Source: Sulfuritalea sp. (GTDB lineage: Bacteria > Pseudomonadota > Gammaproteobacteria > Burkholderiales > Rhodocyclaceae). From it: 48,032 nucleotides of DNA. This document shows, piece by piece, positions 18,133 to 28,493 of this stretch. Position numbers and translations under genes: made by a program. A model generated the notes under the pieces. That model searched no databases. It was not told where the DNA came from and was given only the letters and a program-made list of their open reading frames with translations. The stretch is from positions 1-48,032 of the forward strand of contig JAUXUK010000010.1 in NCBI GenBank assembly GCA_030680805.1. Reading direction: 5' to 3'. How positions within the stretch are numbered: the stretch's first letter is position 1; each line of letters starts with the position of its first letter.

Positions 18133-19044
18133 ATGGACAGGTTGAAACTGATGGAGACCTTTGCTGCCGTTGCCTTGCGCGGCAGTTTGACCGCCGCGGC
18201 GGCGGCCGAGGGTGTGGCGCCGGCCGTGGTGAGCCGACGCCTCGATGCGCTGGAGGAGTATCTGGGCGTCAAGCTCCTGGTGCGCACCACGCGCAAGGTC
18301 ACGCTGAGTTTCGAGGGCAGCGCCTATCTGGAAGATTGCCAGCGCATCCTGCGCGAGGTCGGCGACGTCGAGGCAGCCGTCAGTCTCGGTGGCGTCAAGG
18401 CGCGCGGTCATCTGCGCATCTCGGCGCCGGCGGGTTTCGGCCGGCGGCATGTGGCACCGCTGCTGATGCGCTATCTGGACGACAACCCGGAGGTCAACGC
18501 CAACCTCGATCTGAGCGATCGCCTGGTCGATCTGGTCAATGAAAACGTCGATTGCGCGGTGCGCCTGGGGGAGCTCGCGGATTCGAGCCTGGTCAGCGTG
18601 CGCCTGGGCGAAATGCGGCGCGTGGTCGTCGGCAGCCCGGACTATCTGGCGCGTCGCGGCGTACCGCCAGCGCCGACTTTTCTCGTCGACCACGAGTGCC
18701 TGTCGCTGGGGCAGCAACGGGGCTGGGTGTTTCGCGAGACCGGGGGGAAAGCGGCGACCACCACGATAAAGGTGGGCGGTCGGATCGAATGCAACGACGG
18801 CGCGGTACTGCACGATTGGGCGCTGGCCGGCAAGGGCCTGGCCTGGCGCTCGCTGTGGGAGGTGGGCGCTGACATCGCGGCGGGGCGGCTGGTGACGGTG
18901 CTCGACGAGTTCGCCGCGCCGCCGGTCGGCATCCACGCCGTGGTGCCGCAGCGCCGGCACCTGCCGCTGCGCGTGCGGATGTTCATCGATCTCCTGAAGG
19001 CGACCTGGCGCGATCCGGCTTACTGGGCGGCCGCTGCCGCCTGA
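18133..19044 (+). CDS. LysR-type transcriptional regulator, probable regulator of gcl operon
   Basis: This 303-residue protein has an N-terminal winged helix-turn-helix (RGSLTAAAAAEGVAPAVVSRRLDALEEYLGV written across residues 17-47) and the LysR substrate-binding domain after residue 90. GGGAGGAGAGC precedes the ATG. Divergent placement next to gcl makes the glyoxylate operon its likely target; glyoxylate or a derived acid would be a reasonable ligand. Its 3' end overlaps the convergent hydrolase gene by 25 bp. A sense copy of the dispersed repeat encodes the segment VPPAPTF near residues 177-183. Confidence 0.88.
   Translation: MDRLKLMETFAAVALRGSLTAAAAAEGVAPAVVSRRLDALEEYLGVKLLVRTTRKVTLSFEGSAYLEDCQRILREVGDVEAAVSLGGVKARGHLRISAPAGFGRRHVAPLLMRYLDDNPEVNANLDLSDRLVDLVNENVDCAVRLGELADSSLVSVRLGEMRRVVVGSPDYLARRGVPPAPTFLVDHECLSLGQQRGWVFRETGGKAATTTIKVGGRIECNDGAVLHDWALAGKGLAWRSLWEVGADIAAGRLVTVLDEFAAPPVGIHAVVPQRRHLPLRVRMFIDLLKATWRDPAYWAAAAA
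18658..18681 (+). repeat. Short-form dispersed repeat, copy in the LysR gene (sense)
   Basis: GGCGTACCGCC followed by AGCGCCGACTTTT, with the exact 12-base core at 18669-18680. It is read as VPPAPTF, between the strand ending SPDYLARR and VDHECL, a length-variable loop in LysR proteins. Confidence 0.75.
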
Positions 19045-19853
19045 GCGAGGAAGGCATCAAGCTGTCGCACCCAGTCCTCGCGCGCGAAAACGAAACCCTC
19101 GTTGTGGCCACCCGTCATTTCGATGAACTGTTTTGGCGGGCGCGCCGCTGCGAACAGGCGCCGGCCGTGGCGGTAGGGAATGATGTCGTCGTCGCGGCTG
19201 TGGATGACCAGCAGCGGGCAATCGATTTGCCCAAGGCGTTCCAGGCTGTTGTACTCGATGTTCGCTAGCAGGCGGATCGGCAGCCAGGGGTAGATCTCGG
19301 CGCCGAGGTCGGGCACCGAACTGAAGGTCGATGCCAGCATCAGGGCGCCGAGTCGATGGGTGGCGGCGAGTTGCGCTGCCACCGCGCCGCCTAGCGATTC
19401 GCCGAAGACCACGATGCTCTGCGGCGTGAAACCGAGCACCTGGGTGGCGTGGCGCCAGGCGGTGTCGGCATCGAGGTAGGTGCCGGCCTCCGAGGGCTTG
19501 CCGCTGCTCTTGCCATAGCCGCGGTAATCGATGATCAGGCTGGCGTAGCCGAGGTCATGGAACATGCGCAGGTAGTCCAGGCGATGGCTGATGTTGCCGG
19601 CATTGCCGTGGAAGATGATGACGAGGCCGCGTGCCGGTTTGCCCCGACCGGCGGGCACATGCCAGCCGTCGAGCGTCTCGCCGTCGGGTGTGGCCAGCGT
19701 CAGGGGACTGAAGCCCAGTCCGATGCTGGCCGGCGTGGCGCGGAACCCGCGTTCCATCGCCGGCTGGAACACCAGCGCGTCCTGCTTGAAATAGATCAGC
19801 GCCAGCAGTCCGAGGTAGACCAGCAGGCCAATCTGGATCATCGACCAGAGCAT
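19020..19853 (-). CDS. Membrane-anchored alpha/beta hydrolase (BEM46/FrsA-like)
   Basis: This 277-residue serine hydrolase has one N-terminal membrane helix (MIQIGLLVYLGLLALIYF) and then an alpha/beta-hydrolase fold. The oxyanion region is HGNAGN, the nucleophile elbow GESLGG, the acid is in HSRDDDIIP, and the final His is in GGHNEGF. These are the catalytic triad positions of the family. The start at 19853 is preferred because GGGAGGATCG lies immediately before it; an ATG 33 bp upstream lacks a site. The substrate is unknown. Its end overlaps the LysR gene tail to tail. Confidence 0.85.
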   Translation of the reverse strand: MLWSMIQIGLLVYLGLLALIYFKQDALVFQPAMERGFRATPASIGLGFSPLTLATPDGETLDGWHVPAGRGKPARGLVIIFHGNAGNISHRLDYLRMFHDLGYASLIIDYRGYGKSSGKPSEAGTYLDADTAWRHATQVLGFTPQSIVVFGESLGGAVAAQLAATHRLGALMLASTFSSVPDLGAEIYPWLPIRLLANIEYNSLERLGQIDCPLLVIHSRDDDIIPYRHGRRLFAAARPPKQFIEMTGGHNEGFVFAREDWVRQLDAFLAQAAAAAQ

Positions 19854-19927
19854 CGATCCTCCCTTCGCCTTGCGCCTGTCGTTCATGGCAATGTCTTTTG
19901 CCTCCGTCTTGCACCCGACTGTAGCGC

Positions 19928-19962
19928 AAAAGAAAAGGCCGCACCGGTTTCCCGGTGCGGCC
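19928..19962 (-). terminator. Rho-independent terminator of aceA
   Basis: GGCCGCACCGG (19937-19947) pairs with CCGGTGCGGCC (19952-19962). On the minus strand the stem is followed by a T-rich tract TTTTCTTTT. It lies 27 bp past the aceA stop. Confidence 0.92.
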
Positions 19963-19988
19963 CAGTCATGAGGCTGAGTGCCGGCAGA

Positions 19989-21299
19989 TCAGTGGAACTG
20001 CTCCTCTTCGGTCGAGCCGTGCAGCGCGGTGACGGAAGAAGTGCCGCCCTGAATCACCGTGGTCACGTCGTCGAAGTAGCCGACGCCGACTTCTTGCTGA
20101 TGCGAAACGAAGGAATAGCCCTTGTCGCGCGCGGCGAATTCGGGTTCCTGCACCATGTCCACGTAGTGCTTCATTCCTTCGCCGCGGGCGTAGGCGTGGG
20201 CGAACTGGAACGTCTGGAACCAGTTGATGTGGATGCCGGCCAGCGTGATGAACTGGTACTTGTAGCCCATCGCCGCGAGTTGTTCCTGGAAACTGGCGAT
20301 GGTCTTGTCGTCGAGGTTCTTCTTCCAGTTGAACGACGGCGAGCAGTTATAGGCCAGCAGCTTGCCGGGTGACTTGGCCTGCACCGCCTGGGCGAACTCG
20401 CGGGCGAAGCCGACGTCGGGTTTGCCGGTCTCGCACCAGACCAGGTCGGCGTAGGGTGCGTAGGCGACGCCGCGGCTGATCGACTGCTCGAGGCCGTTCT
20501 TGACGCGGTAGAAACCTTCCGGGGTGCGCTCACCGGTGCAGAAGGGCTTGTCGTTGGCATCGTGATCGGAGGTCAGCAGGTTCGCGGCCTCCGCGTCGGT
20601 GCGGGCCAGAATGAGGGTGGGAACACCCATCGTATCGGCAGCGAAACGGGCAGAGATCAGCTTTTCGACGGCTTCCTGGGTCGACACGAGAACCTTGCCG
20701 CCCATGTGGCCGCACTTCTTGACGGCGGCCAGCTGGTCTTCGAAATGCACGGCTGCGGCGCCCGCACCGATCATGTTCTTCATCAGTTCGAAGGCGTTCA
20801 GCACGCCGCCGAAACCGGCTTCCGCATCGGCCACGATGGGCAGGAAATAGTCGATGAATTCCTTGTCGCCGGGATTGATACCGCGTGACCACTGGATCTC
20901 GTCGGCGCGCTTGAAGGTGTTGTTGATGCGGCGAACCATGGTCGGCACCGAGTCGTAGGCGTACAGCGACTGGTCCGGATACATGGTCTCGGAGGTGTTG
21001 CCGTCGGCGGCAACTTGCCAGCCGGACAGGTAAACAGCTTCGAGGCCGGCCTTCGCCTGCTGCATGGCCTGGCCGGCGGTGATGGCGCCGAACGCATTCA
21101 CGTAGCCCTTCTTTGCCGTGCCGTTGACCAGGGCCCAGAGCTTCTCTGCGCCGCGGCGGGCCAGCGAATGTTCGATCGGGAAGGTGCCGCGCAGGCGAAC
21201 CACATCATCAGCGCTGTATCCGCGCTTGATGCCCTTCCAGCGGGGGTTTTCTGCCCAGTCCTTGGCCAGGGCGGCGGCTTGTGCTTTGCGATCAGTCAT
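19989..21299 (-). CDS. aceA: Isocitrate lyase
   Basis: This 436-residue enzyme splits isocitrate into glyoxylate and succinate, the committed step of the glyoxylate shunt. The catalytic signature [11 protein letters not shown] and the preceding AAVHFEDQ metal-binding segment are intact, and the start of the barrel holds [16 protein letters not shown] sits 7 bp before the ATG at 21299; a TTG two codons earlier is less likely. A strong promoter and two identical palindromes lie upstream. It supplies glyoxylate to both AceB and Gcl in this region. Confidence 0.97.
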   Translation of the reverse strand: MTDRKAQAAALAKDWAENPRWKGIKRGYSADDVVRLRGTFPIEHSLARRGAEKLWALVNGTAKKGYVNAFGAITAGQAMQQAKAGLEAVYLSGWQVAADGNTSETMYPDQSLYAYDSVPTMVRRINNTFKRADEIQWSRGINPGDKEFIDYFLPIVADAEAGFGGVLNAFELMKNMIGAGAAAVHFEDQLAAVKKCGHMGGKVLVSTQEAVEKLISARFAADTMGVPTLILARTDAEAANLLTSDHDANDKPFCTGERTPEGFYRVKNGLEQSISRGVAYAPYADLVWCETGKPDVGFAREFAQAVQAKSPGKLLAYNCSPSFNWKKNLDDKTIASFQEQLAAMGYKYQFITLAGIHINWFQTFQFAHAYARGEGMKHYVDMVQEPEFAARDKGYSFVSHQQEVGVGYFDDVTTVIQGGTSSVTALHGSTEEEQFH

Positions 21300-21359
21300 G
21301 TTCAATCCTCTGAGGGTCGTTGTCGAAGGGGATGCTCCAAAAGGGGGAGCACTGGCGAC

Positions 21360-21388
21360 AGTATAAAGAGGATTTTGCGTTGCAGCAA
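21360..21388 (-). promoter_or_regulatory. sigma-70 promoter of aceA
   Basis: On the minus strand TTGCTG (21383-21388) and TATACT (21360-21365) are exactly 17 bp apart, giving a leader of about 55 nt. The operator palindrome ends 2 bp upstream of the -35 box. Confidence 0.8.
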
Positions 21389-21390
21389 TA

Positions 21391-21404
21391 GTCTTATATA
21401 AGAC
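21391..21404. promoter_or_regulatory. Palindromic operator next to the aceA -35 box
   Basis: GTCTTATATAAGAC is a perfect 14-bp palindrome abutting the aceA -35 element. Its core is shared with the aceB site and with a second copy 118 bp away. Such symmetric sites are typical of dimeric GntR- or TetR-like regulators. Confidence 0.8.
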
Positions 21405-21508
21405 TCATAGATTTTTTTTATTGTTGTTTAACAATGTACTAACAAGCATATCCCGCAATACGAGAAGCATCTCGCGATAATAAAAGCCAAGGCGCTTTGA
21501 TGATATAT

Positions 21509-21522
21509 GTCTTATATAAGAC
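21509..21522. promoter_or_regulatory. Second copy of the aceA palindromic operator
   Basis: This is GTCTTATATAAGAC again, identical over 14 bp to 21391-21404. It lies between the end of the RraA-like gene and aceA. The 118-bp separation is close to eleven helical turns, so the two sites would face the same side of the DNA. Confidence 0.8.
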
Positions 21523-21527
21523 GTAGG

Positions 21528-22007
21528 CTAGTGCAAGGCCGTACTGCTCACGATGACTCCGTCCTCGTCGGCATAGAGCCATTCACCGGGGGTGAAGGTT
21601 ACCCCGCCGAAGGTGACGGGGATGTCGGCCTCGCCGACATTCTTCTTCACAGTTTTCATCGGATGCGTGTCAATTGCAAAGACGCCGATATCCATTTCGC
21701 CAATTGCACGCGAATCACGAATGCAGCCATAGACAACCACACCCGCCCACCCGTTCTTGACCCCAAGGGCCGCGAGCTGATCGCCGACCAATGCCCGGCG
21801 CAGGCTGCCACCGCCATCGATCACCAGCACGCGGCCTTCGCCGGCGGATTCGAGCGCTTTTCTGACCAGCGAGTTGTCTTCAAAAAGCTTGAGGGTTGCA
21901 ATGCGGCCAAAAAAAGCGGCGCGCCCTCCAAAGCTGTTGAACATAGGGTCAACGACACGCACCTTGTCTTCATGGGCGTCGCAGAGGTCAGTAGTTAGCA
22001 ATTCCAT
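21528..22007 (-). CDS. rraA: RraA family protein (RNase E regulator-like or oxoacid aldolase/decarboxylase)
   Basis: This 159-residue protein has the compact RraA/HMG-aldolase fold: [18 protein letters not shown] near residue 23, the metal/ligand loop [19 protein letters not shown] near residue 68, and [14 protein letters not shown]. RraA inhibits RNase E in E. coli, whereas close relatives cleave 4-hydroxy-4-methyl-2-oxoglutarate or decarboxylate oxaloacetate. The residues expected of the metal-dependent aldolases (G-D-Q and RD) are present, so either role is possible. It lies upstream of aceA on the same strand. No strong ribosome binding site is visible. Confidence 0.85.
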   Translation of the reverse strand: MELLTTDLCDAHEDKVRVVDPMFNSFGGRAAFFGRIATLKLFEDNSLVRKALESAGEGRVLVIDGGGSLRRALVGDQLAALGVKNGWAGVVVYGCIRDSRAIGEMDIGVFAIDTHPMKTVKKNVGEADIPVTFGGVTFTPGEWLYADEDGVIVSSTALH

Positions 22008-22069
22008 AGTGCAACTGTTCTGTTCATGTTGAGAGCGTCTGCGCAAAACCTCCCGCGCGCTTCTCCGGG

Positions 22070-24340
22070 CTAGATCGCCGTGGTGATGGGGGGCGTGCTT
22101 GCTGTCTCTTCGAACTTGAGGGTGACTTTTTCGTGCTCGTCGACGTCGATGGTGACGCGCCCTCCATGTACCAACCGGCCAAACAGCAATTCGTCGGCGA
22201 GCGCGGAGCGGATCGTATCCTGAATCAGGCGCGCCATAGGCCGGGCGCCCATCAGCGGATCAAAGCCCTTTTCTGCCAGCCAGGCGCGCAGCGCGTCGGT
22301 GAAGATGGCCTCGACTTTCTTTTCATGCAACTGGCCTTCGAGTTGCATGAGGAACTTGTCAACCACGCGCAGGATGATTTCGGCATCCAGTGCGCGGAAC
22401 GAGATGATCGCGTCCAGCCGGTTGCGGAATTCCGGTGTGAACATGCGCTTGATATCAGCCATTTCGTCGCCCTGGCCCTTGTTGGCGGTGAAGCCAATGG
22501 TGGTCTTTTGCAAAGCCTCGGCGCCCGCGTTTGTCGTCATGACAATCACCACATTGCGAAAATCTGCTTTACGGCCGTTGTTGTCGGTCAAGGTGCCGTG
22601 GTCCATTACCTGCAGCAGGATGTTGAAAACCTCCGGATGTGCCTTCTCGATTTCATCCAGCAGCAACACCGCGTGCGGCTTCTTGGTTACCGCTTCGGTG
22701 AGCAGACCGCCCTGATCGAAGCCAACATAGCCCGGCGGCGCGCCTATCAGCCGGCTTACCGCATGGCGCTCCATGTACTCCGACATGTCGAAGCGGATCA
22801 GCTCGATGCCCATGCCATAGGCCAGCTGGCGGGCAACCTCGGTCTTGCCAACACCCGTCGGTCCGGAGAAAAGGAAACAGCCAATAGGTTTCTGCGGGTC
22901 GCCCAGCCCGGAACGCGACATCTTGATCGCTCTTGCCAGTGCGTCGATCGCGGCTTCCTGGCCGAACACCATGTTCTTCAGGTCGCGGTCGAGATTCTTC
23001 AGGGCCGAACGATCATCGGTGGACACATGCTGCGGCGGAATGCGCGCGATCTTGGCGACGATGTCCTCGATCTCGAGCTTGCCGATGGTCTTCTTTTGCT
23101 TGGATTTCGGCAGGATGCGCTGGGCAGCGCCAGCCTCGTCGATGACGTCGATGGCCTTGTCCGGCAGATGGCGGTCATTGATGTACTTGGCGGCGAGCTC
23201 GGCGGCACTGGAAATTGCCGCTGCGGAATACTTGACGCCGTGATGCTCCTCGAAGCGCGACTTGAGGCCGCGCAGGATCGATACGGTTTCGCCGATCGAA
23301 GGCTCATTGACGTCTACCTTCTGGAAGCGGCGCGATAGTGCATGGTCCTTCTCGAACACGCCGCGAAACTCGGAGTAGGTAGTGGCGCCGATGCACTTCA
23401 GCGCTCCGGACGACAAGGCGGGTTTGAGCAGGTTCGACGCGTCCATCGTGCCGCCCGATGCCGCGCCGGCGCCGATCAAGGTATGAATTTCGTCAATGAA
23501 GAGAATGGCGTTCGGGTTGTCCGCCAGTTGCTTGAGAACCCCCTTCAGACGCTGCTCGAAGTCCCCGCGATACTTGGTTCCGGCCAGGAGTGCGCCCATG
23601 TCCAGGCAATAGACGGTGGCATTGGCAAGGATCTCGGGCACGCGGCCCTCGACAATATGCAGGGCAAGCCCTTCAGCGATGGCCGTCTTGCCCACCCCGG
23701 CTTCGCCGACCAGAAGCGGATTGTTCTTTCGACGTCGGCACAGGGTCTGAATGACTCGCTCCAGTTCCTTGTCGCGGCCGATCAGCGGATCGATCTTGCC
23801 AGCCAATGCAGACTGGTTGAGGTTTTGCGTGAAACTCTCCAGCGCGCCAGCCTTTTCCTGCGTTTCGACGTCAGTCTCCGCAGGCTCTTCCTTGCCTCTG
23901 ACTTGCGGTGTCTTGGTGATGCCATGGGAGATGAAGTTGACCACATCCAGCCGCGTGACGTTCTGGCGTTGCAGGAAAAATACAGCGTGTGAGTCCTTCT
24001 CGCCGAAGATCGCCACAAGCACATTGGCTCCGGTGACTTCCTTCTTTCCGGAGGACTGCACATGCAGGATTGCGCGCTGGATGACGCGCTGGAATCCGAG
24101 CGTCGGCTGCGTGTCTATCTCATCGCTGCCTGCCACGGTCGGTGTGTGTTCGTTGATGAAGGTCAGCAGTTCCTTGCGCAACCCCTCGATGTCTGCAGCA
24201 CAGGCGCGCAGCACCTCGGCAGCAGACGGATTGTCCAGTAGCGCCAGCAGCAGATGCTCGACGGTGATGAATTCATGACGTTTCTGCCGGGCTTCGACAA
24301 AGGCCATGTGCAAGCTGACTTCAAGTTCCTGGGCAATCAT
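22070..24340 (-). CDS. clpA: ATP-dependent Clp protease ATP-binding subunit ClpA
   Basis: This 756-residue Hsp100 unfoldase works with ClpP. It has an N-domain (residues 1-145) that binds ClpS, a first AAA+ module with Walker A GEAGVGKT at 212-219 and Walker B LFIDEIH, and a second module with Walker A GPTGVGKT and Walker [14 protein letters not shown]. The IGF loop that docks onto ClpP is present in [16 protein letters not shown] precedes the ATG, whose A of the codon pair TGATG overlaps the clpS stop, so the two are coupled. clpP is not in the window. Confidence 0.97.
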   Translation of the reverse strand: MIAQELEVSLHMAFVEARQKRHEFITVEHLLLALLDNPSAAEVLRACAADIEGLRKELLTFINEHTPTVAGSDEIDTQPTLGFQRVIQRAILHVQSSGKKEVTGANVLVAIFGEKDSHAVFFLQRQNVTRLDVVNFISHGITKTPQVRGKEEPAETDVETQEKAGALESFTQNLNQSALAGKIDPLIGRDKELERVIQTLCRRRKNNPLLVGEAGVGKTAIAEGLALHIVEGRVPEILANATVYCLDMGALLAGTKYRGDFEQRLKGVLKQLADNPNAILFIDEIHTLIGAGAASGGTMDASNLLKPALSSGALKCIGATTYSEFRGVFEKDHALSRRFQKVDVNEPSIGETVSILRGLKSRFEEHHGVKYSAAAISSAAELAAKYINDRHLPDKAIDVIDEAGAAQRILPKSKQKKTIGKLEIEDIVAKIARIPPQHVSTDDRSALKNLDRDLKNMVFGQEAAIDALARAIKMSRSGLGDPQKPIGCFLFSGPTGVGKTEVARQLAYGMGIELIRFDMSEYMERHAVSRLIGAPPGYVGFDQGGLLTEAVTKKPHAVLLLDEIEKAHPEVFNILLQVMDHGTLTDNNGRKADFRNVVIVMTTNAGAEALQKTTIGFTANKGQGDEMADIKRMFTPEFRNRLDAIISFRALDAEIILRVVDKFLMQLEGQLHEKKVEAIFTDALRAWLAEKGFDPLMGARPMARLIQDTIRSALADELLFGRLVHGGRVTIDVDEHEKVTLKFEETASTPPITTAI

Positions 24341-24660
24341 CAGTCTTCCTCCATCACGCAAGCCAGCGGATGCTGGTGCCGGCGCGAAAATTCGCTCACT
24401 TGCTCAACCTTGGTTGCAGCTACATCGCGAGGATACACTCCACAGGCACCCTTGCCTTCGCGATGGACCTTGAGCATGACTTGCGTCGATTGCTCGCGCG
24501 ACAAACCGAAGAACTTTTCCAGCACTACCACGACGAAGTCCATCGGAGTGAAATCGTCGTTGAGCAGCAATACCTTGTACATCGGTGGCGGCTTGGTGCG
24601 GCTCTGCTCCGGTGCCAATGCAGCATTGCCCCCCGGGCCGACTTGCTTGCGTGTAACCAT
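24340..24660 (-). CDS. clpS: ATP-dependent Clp protease adaptor ClpS
   Basis: This 106-residue adaptor brings N-end-rule substrates to ClpA. The core [20 protein letters not shown] (residues 28-47) with the NDD/TPM contact residues, the Met-rich VHREGKG turn and the C-terminal PLACVMEED are all typical. It overlaps clpA by one base. There is no room for a ribosome binding site: the -10 box ends 6 nt before the ATG, so the message is predicted to be leaderless. Confidence 0.96.
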   Translation of the reverse strand: MVTRKQVGPGGNAALAPEQSRTKPPPMYKVLLLNDDFTPMDFVVVVLEKFFGLSREQSTQVMLKVHREGKGACGVYPRDVAATKVEQVSEFSRRHQHPLACVMEED

Positions 24661-24666
24661 GACCGG

Positions 24667-24694
24667 ATTCTAATGTGATTACCGTACAGTTCAA
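24667..24694 (-). promoter_or_regulatory. Promoter of clpS-clpA, predicted leaderless start
   Basis: On the minus strand TTGAAC (24689-24694) and TAGAAT (24667-24672) are separated by 16 bp. Only six bases, CCGGTC, separate the -10 box from the clpS ATG, which puts the expected transcription start at the A of the start codon. Confidence 0.65.
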
Positions 24695-25023
24695 CACCAC
24701 GAAAAGGAGGGGAATATCGCCTCGATAGACTCGCATTTTGGGATGATTTCCATATATGCAAGGGGCGATCATGTGCAATGCAACATCGAAAGTTGTTGAC
24801 GCTGCTTGACAATGTGCGTAAAACGCGCAAGGTGTTTAGTTCAAACTCCCTCGCAGTGACCTACGGTCGTCTCACAGACTGTCAGTTTGCAGCCCTCTGG
24901 ATCGCCGTTTGGCCCCCTCTGTCGTACCGAGCTTGAACCTCAAACATGCCCCGGCCGGGGTGCGGTGTTTTGCAGCCCGCAGCGGTGGCCGATTCGTTCG
25001 TTTTTGATTAAGGAAAAAGTTAC
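24695..25023 (+). promoter_or_regulatory. clpS/csp intergenic region with probable csp promoter and long 5' leader
   Basis: This stretch has no gene. A promoter candidate for the cold-shock gene is TTGACG (24796-24801), 17 bp, TAAAAC (24819-24824), which would leave a leader of about 190 nt. The leader holds the perfect palindrome CCCCGGCCGGGG (24949-24960). Long structured leaders are known for cspA-type genes, where they act as RNA thermosensors; that role here is inferred. Confidence 0.5.
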
Positions 25024-25227
25024 ATGGCAACTGGTACTGTTAAGTGGTTCAACGACGCCAAAGGTTTTGGCTTTATTACCCCGGATGACGGCAGCGAAGA
25101 TCTGTTCGCTCATTTCTCGGCCATCAACATGGCTGGATTCAAGTCCCTGAAGGAAGGCGACAAGGTGACTTTCGACGTGGTGCAAGGCCCCAAGGGCAAG
25201 CAAGCGTCGAACATCCAGAAGCCTTGA
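25024..25227 (+). CDS. Cold-shock domain protein (CspA family)
   Basis: This 67-residue single OB-fold RNA chaperone begins [11 protein letters not shown]. It has the two nucleic acid-binding motifs KGFGFI (RNP1) and LFAHFS (RNP2), followed by [10 protein letters not shown] purine-rich AAGGAAAAA site lies before the ATG. It is monocistronic, with a strong terminator after it. Whether it is cold-induced or constitutive cannot be told from the protein. Confidence 0.96.
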   Translation: MATGTVKWFNDAKGFGFITPDDGSEDLFAHFSAINMAGFKSLKEGDKVTFDVVQGPKGKQASNIQKP

Positions 25228-25274
25228 TGCCCTGGATTTTTTCGGCGGCCGGGTAATTCCGGTCCCGGAAAATC

Positions 25275-25312
25275 AAAGCCCGCCCGACGTAACAATCGAG
25301 CGGGCTTTTTTT
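25275..25312. terminator. Bidirectional terminator (csp / icd)
   Basis: AAAGCCCGC (25275-25283) pairs with GCGGGCTTT (25300-25308), followed by a run of seven T on the plus strand, between the convergent csp and icd genes. Confidence 0.88.
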
Positions 25313-25330
25313 CGGCCGATCGCTTTGCGC

Positions 25331-26560
25331 CTACATGCGATCAATCATTGCCTGACCGAACGCCGAGCACTTCACTTCCTTCGCGCCATCCATCAGGCGG
25401 GCAAAGTCGTAGGTTACGACCTTGTCGCCGATCGCAGCTTCCATGGACTTGATGATGAGGTCGGCAGCCTCTACCCACCCCATGTGGCGCAGCATCATTT
25501 CGGCGGAAAGGATCAGGGAACCCGGATTCACGTAATCCTTGCCGGCGTACTTCGGCGCCGTACCATGAGTCGCTTCAAAGCAGGCATATAGATCCGAAAT
25601 ATTGGCACCGGGGGCGATGCCAATGCCGCCCACCTGGGCAGCCAATGCGTCCGAAATGTAATCGCCGTTGAGATTGAGCGTGGCGATCACGTCATACTCT
25701 GCGGGCCGCAACAGAATCTGCTGCAGAAAAGCGTCGGCAATGGCATCCTTGATGATGATGCCGTTGGGCAGCTTTTGCCACGGGCCGCCGTCGATTTCCA
25801 CGCCACCGAATTCGTTTTTCGCCAGCGCGTACGCCCAGTCACGGAAGCCGCCTTCCGTGTATTTCATGATGTTGCCCTTGTGCACAATCGTCACGGATTT
25901 GCGCTTGTTGGCGATGGCGTAGTTGATGGCCGCGCGCACCAGTCGTTCTGTTCCTTCACGCGAAACCGGTTTGATACCGATGCCGGAGGTGTTGGGAAAG
26001 CGAATTTTCGTCACTCCCATTTCTTCCTGGAGGAACTTGATGAGTTTTCTTGCCGGCGCCGATTCGGCTTGCCATTCGACGCCGCAATAAATGTCTTCCG
26101 TGTTTTCGCGGAAGATAACCATGTCGGTCTTGCTCGGATCCTTGAGCGGTGACGGAATCCCCTTGAAGTAGCGCACCGGGCGCACGCACTGGTACAGGTC
26201 CATCTCCTGTCGCAAGGCGACATTGAGCGAACGGATTCCGCCGCCGACCGGTGTGGTCAGAGGGCCTTTGATGGACACCGAGTATTCCTTGCATGCCGTA
26301 ATTGTTTCTGCCGGCAGCCAGACGTCAGGGCCGTACAGGCGGGTCGCCTTTTCGCCGGCATAGACCTCCATCCACGAAATCTTGCGCTTGCCACCGTAGG
26401 ATTTCGCGACGGCGGCGTCCACCACTTTTTGCATGACCGGCGTGATGTCTACACCAATGCCATCGCCCTCGATGAAGGGAATGACAGGATTGTCGGGCAT
26501 CGGCTGGCCCGGAATGATTTTCTGGCCTTGTGCGGGAATCTTGATAAGGGAAGTACTCAT
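25331..26560 (-). CDS. icd: Isocitrate dehydrogenase (NADP+)
   Basis: This 409-residue homodimeric decarboxylating dehydrogenase turns isocitrate into 2-oxoglutarate in the TCA cycle. The phosphorylatable Ser sits in [13 protein letters not shown] (near residue 112), the site AceK uses to switch the enzyme off. Substrate and metal residues lie in FRENTEDIY and NLNGDYISD. The ATG at 26560 has GGAG 6 bp upstream. It stands head to head with aceK across 160 bp, so enzyme and modifier share one control region. Confidence 0.97.
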   Translation of the reverse strand: MSTSLIKIPAQGQKIIPGQPMPDNPVIPFIEGDGIGVDITPVMQKVVDAAVAKSYGGKRKISWMEVYAGEKATRLYGPDVWLPAETITACKEYSVSIKGPLTTPVGGGIRSLNVALRQEMDLYQCVRPVRYFKGIPSPLKDPSKTDMVIFRENTEDIYCGVEWQAESAPARKLIKFLQEEMGVTKIRFPNTSGIGIKPVSREGTERLVRAAINYAIANKRKSVTIVHKGNIMKYTEGGFRDWAYALAKNEFGGVEIDGGPWQKLPNGIIIKDAIADAFLQQILLRPAEYDVIATLNLNGDYISDALAAQVGGIGIAPGANISDLYACFEATHGTAPKYAGKDYVNPGSLILSAEMMLRHMGWVEAADLIIKSMEAAIGDKVVTYDFARLMDGAKEVKCSAFGQAMIDRM

Positions 26561-26720
26561 GCCTGCTCCGATAATTGTGTGTTGAAAATCAGGAATGATG
26601 CGAGAGGGACCCGGATTGATTATCCCCCAAAAGCGCACCCGGCTTCAACCGGCCTTGCCGTCAGAAGGCTGCCGCGCCCGCTGGTAGAATCAAACCGCTT
26701 CGCTCGCCGGGAATCCGTAC

Positions 26721-28493
26721 ATGGCCGCCAGTTCCTCCGACAATCTGATCGCCGAATCCATCGCCAATGTGCTTGTTGATGGATTCAACAGGCACTATCG
26801 CCTGTTTCACGAGAGTTCGGCGCTGGCCAAGCAGCGCTTCGAAGAGGCTCGCTGGCAGGAAGGCCAGCAGGCGGTCAGGGATCGCATCCAGTTTTATGAT
26901 GATCGCGTCAAGGAGACCACCGAGAAGCTGCATCGCGAATTCAATGCCGATGGATTGAGCGACGCGGTCTGGCAACAGGCCAAGTTGCAGTTCATCGGTT
27001 TGCTGACGAATCACAAGCAGCCCGAACTGGCTGAGACCTTCTTCAACTCGGTGTTCTGTCAGATCCTGCACCGTACCTATTTCCACAACGATTTCATTTT
27101 TGTGCGGCCGGCGGTTTCCACCGAGTACATCGATTCCGATCCGCCGACATATCGTTGTTACTACCCGAATGACGTCGGCTTCCGCGCCTCGATTCGTCAG
27201 GTTTTTGTCGATTTCAATTGGGCACGGCAATTCGACGATCTGGATCGCGATGTGGATTTCGTATTACGCAGCATCGAGTCTCACCTTGGCACCATTCCGG
27301 TACGCGAGGCCAACCTCCAGATTCAGGTGCTCAATTCGGCGTTCTACCGCAACAAGGGTGCCTACGTGATCGGCAAGGCGGTCAATGGCGCTTTTGAATA
27401 TCCGTTTGCCGTTCCGGTACTGCATTCAGCAGCAGGCAAGCTCTACCTTGACACGATCATCCTTGACGCCTGGCGGATCGCGGTGCTGTTCTCCCTTTCG
27501 CGCGCTTACTTCATGGTGGATATGGAGGTGCCTTCGGGGTATGTCCAGTTTCTTCGTTCGATCATGCCCAACAAGCCGCGCTCCGAGCTTTACACCATGC
27601 TCGGTCTGGGCAAGCAGGGCAAGACCATGTTCTTCAGGGACTTGATCTTCCACCTCCATCATTCGGCAGACCAGTTCATCGTTGCGCCGGGCATCCGCGG
27701 ACTGGTAATGCTGGTGTTCACCCTGCCCTCCTATCCCTATGTGTTCAAGGTCATCAAGGATGTGTTTGGCAGTTCAAAGGAAGTCGATCACGACACGGTG
27801 AGGCGCAAGTACCAGTTGGTCAAGCAGGTCGATCGCGTCGGCCGCATGGCGGATACCCTGGAGTTTTCCAAGGTTGCTCTGCCGCGCAAGCGTTTTTCGC
27901 AGGAGTTGATTGATGAACTCTACAAGGAAGTCCCTTCGCTGATGGAAGAGGATGGCGACGACCTGGTCATCAAGCACCTTTACATCGAGAGGCGGATGGA
28001 GCCGCTCAATCTCTACCTGGAGAAGGCCGAGAAGGCGGGGCGCGAAGATCAGGTAAACCACGTTGTGAACGAATACGGAAATGCAATTCGGGAACTTGCG
28101 ATTGCCAACATATTTCCCGGCGACTTGTTGTGGAAGAACTTCGGCGTCACTCGCTACGGTCGCGTGGTGTTTTATGACTACGATGAAATCGAATACATGA
28201 CCGACTGCAAGTTTCGGCGTATTCCTCCGCCACCCAATTTCGAGGCCGAAATGTCGGGCGAGGTTTGGTACTCTGTGTCGAGACTGGACGTGTTCCCGGA
28301 AGAGTTCGAGACCTTTCTGCTCGTGTCGGACAGGATTCGAAAAGCCTTCATGCGGCATCATTCCGATCTGTTTGATGCGGAGTTCTGGCAGAACACGCAA
28401 GAGCAGATCCGCAGGGGCGCCGTGCAGGATTTCTTCCCCTACCCGGAAGAACAGCGTTTCTGCAACATCTATGGCAGCGGTTGTTCGGTTTGA
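26721..28493 (+). CDS. aceK: Isocitrate dehydrogenase kinase/phosphatase
   Basis: This 590-residue bifunctional regulator phosphorylates Icd to force isocitrate into the glyoxylate shunt and reverses this when carbon is rich. An N-terminal regulatory half (residues 1-310) is followed by the eukaryotic-like kinase fold: ATP loop [21 protein letters not shown] (split near residue 320) and the catalytic/metal region [14 protein letters not shown] with [16 protein letters not shown] -10-like box lies at 26685-26690. It is next to icd rather than in an aceBAK operon; aceA and aceB are 5-15 kb away. The last bases overlap the rluE start. Confidence 0.97.
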   Translation: MAASSSDNLIAESIANVLVDGFNRHYRLFHESSALAKQRFEEARWQEGQQAVRDRIQFYDDRVKETTEKLHREFNADGLSDAVWQQAKLQFIGLLTNHKQPELAETFFNSVFCQILHRTYFHNDFIFVRPAVSTEYIDSDPPTYRCYYPNDVGFRASIRQVFVDFNWARQFDDLDRDVDFVLRSIESHLGTIPVREANLQIQVLNSAFYRNKGAYVIGKAVNGAFEYPFAVPVLHSAAGKLYLDTIILDAWRIAVLFSLSRAYFMVDMEVPSGYVQFLRSIMPNKPRSELYTMLGLGKQGKTMFFRDLIFHLHHSADQFIVAPGIRGLVMLVFTLPSYPYVFKVIKDVFGSSKEVDHDTVRRKYQLVKQVDRVGRMADTLEFSKVALPRKRFSQELIDELYKEVPSLMEEDGDDLVIKHLYIERRMEPLNLYLEKAEKAGREDQVNHVVNEYGNAIRELAIANIFPGDLLWKNFGVTRYGRVVFYDYDEIEYMTDCKFRRIPPPPNFEAEMSGEVWYSVSRLDVFPEEFETFLLVSDRIRKAFMRHHSDLFDAEFWQNTQEQIRRGAVQDFFPYPEEQRFCNIYGSGCSV

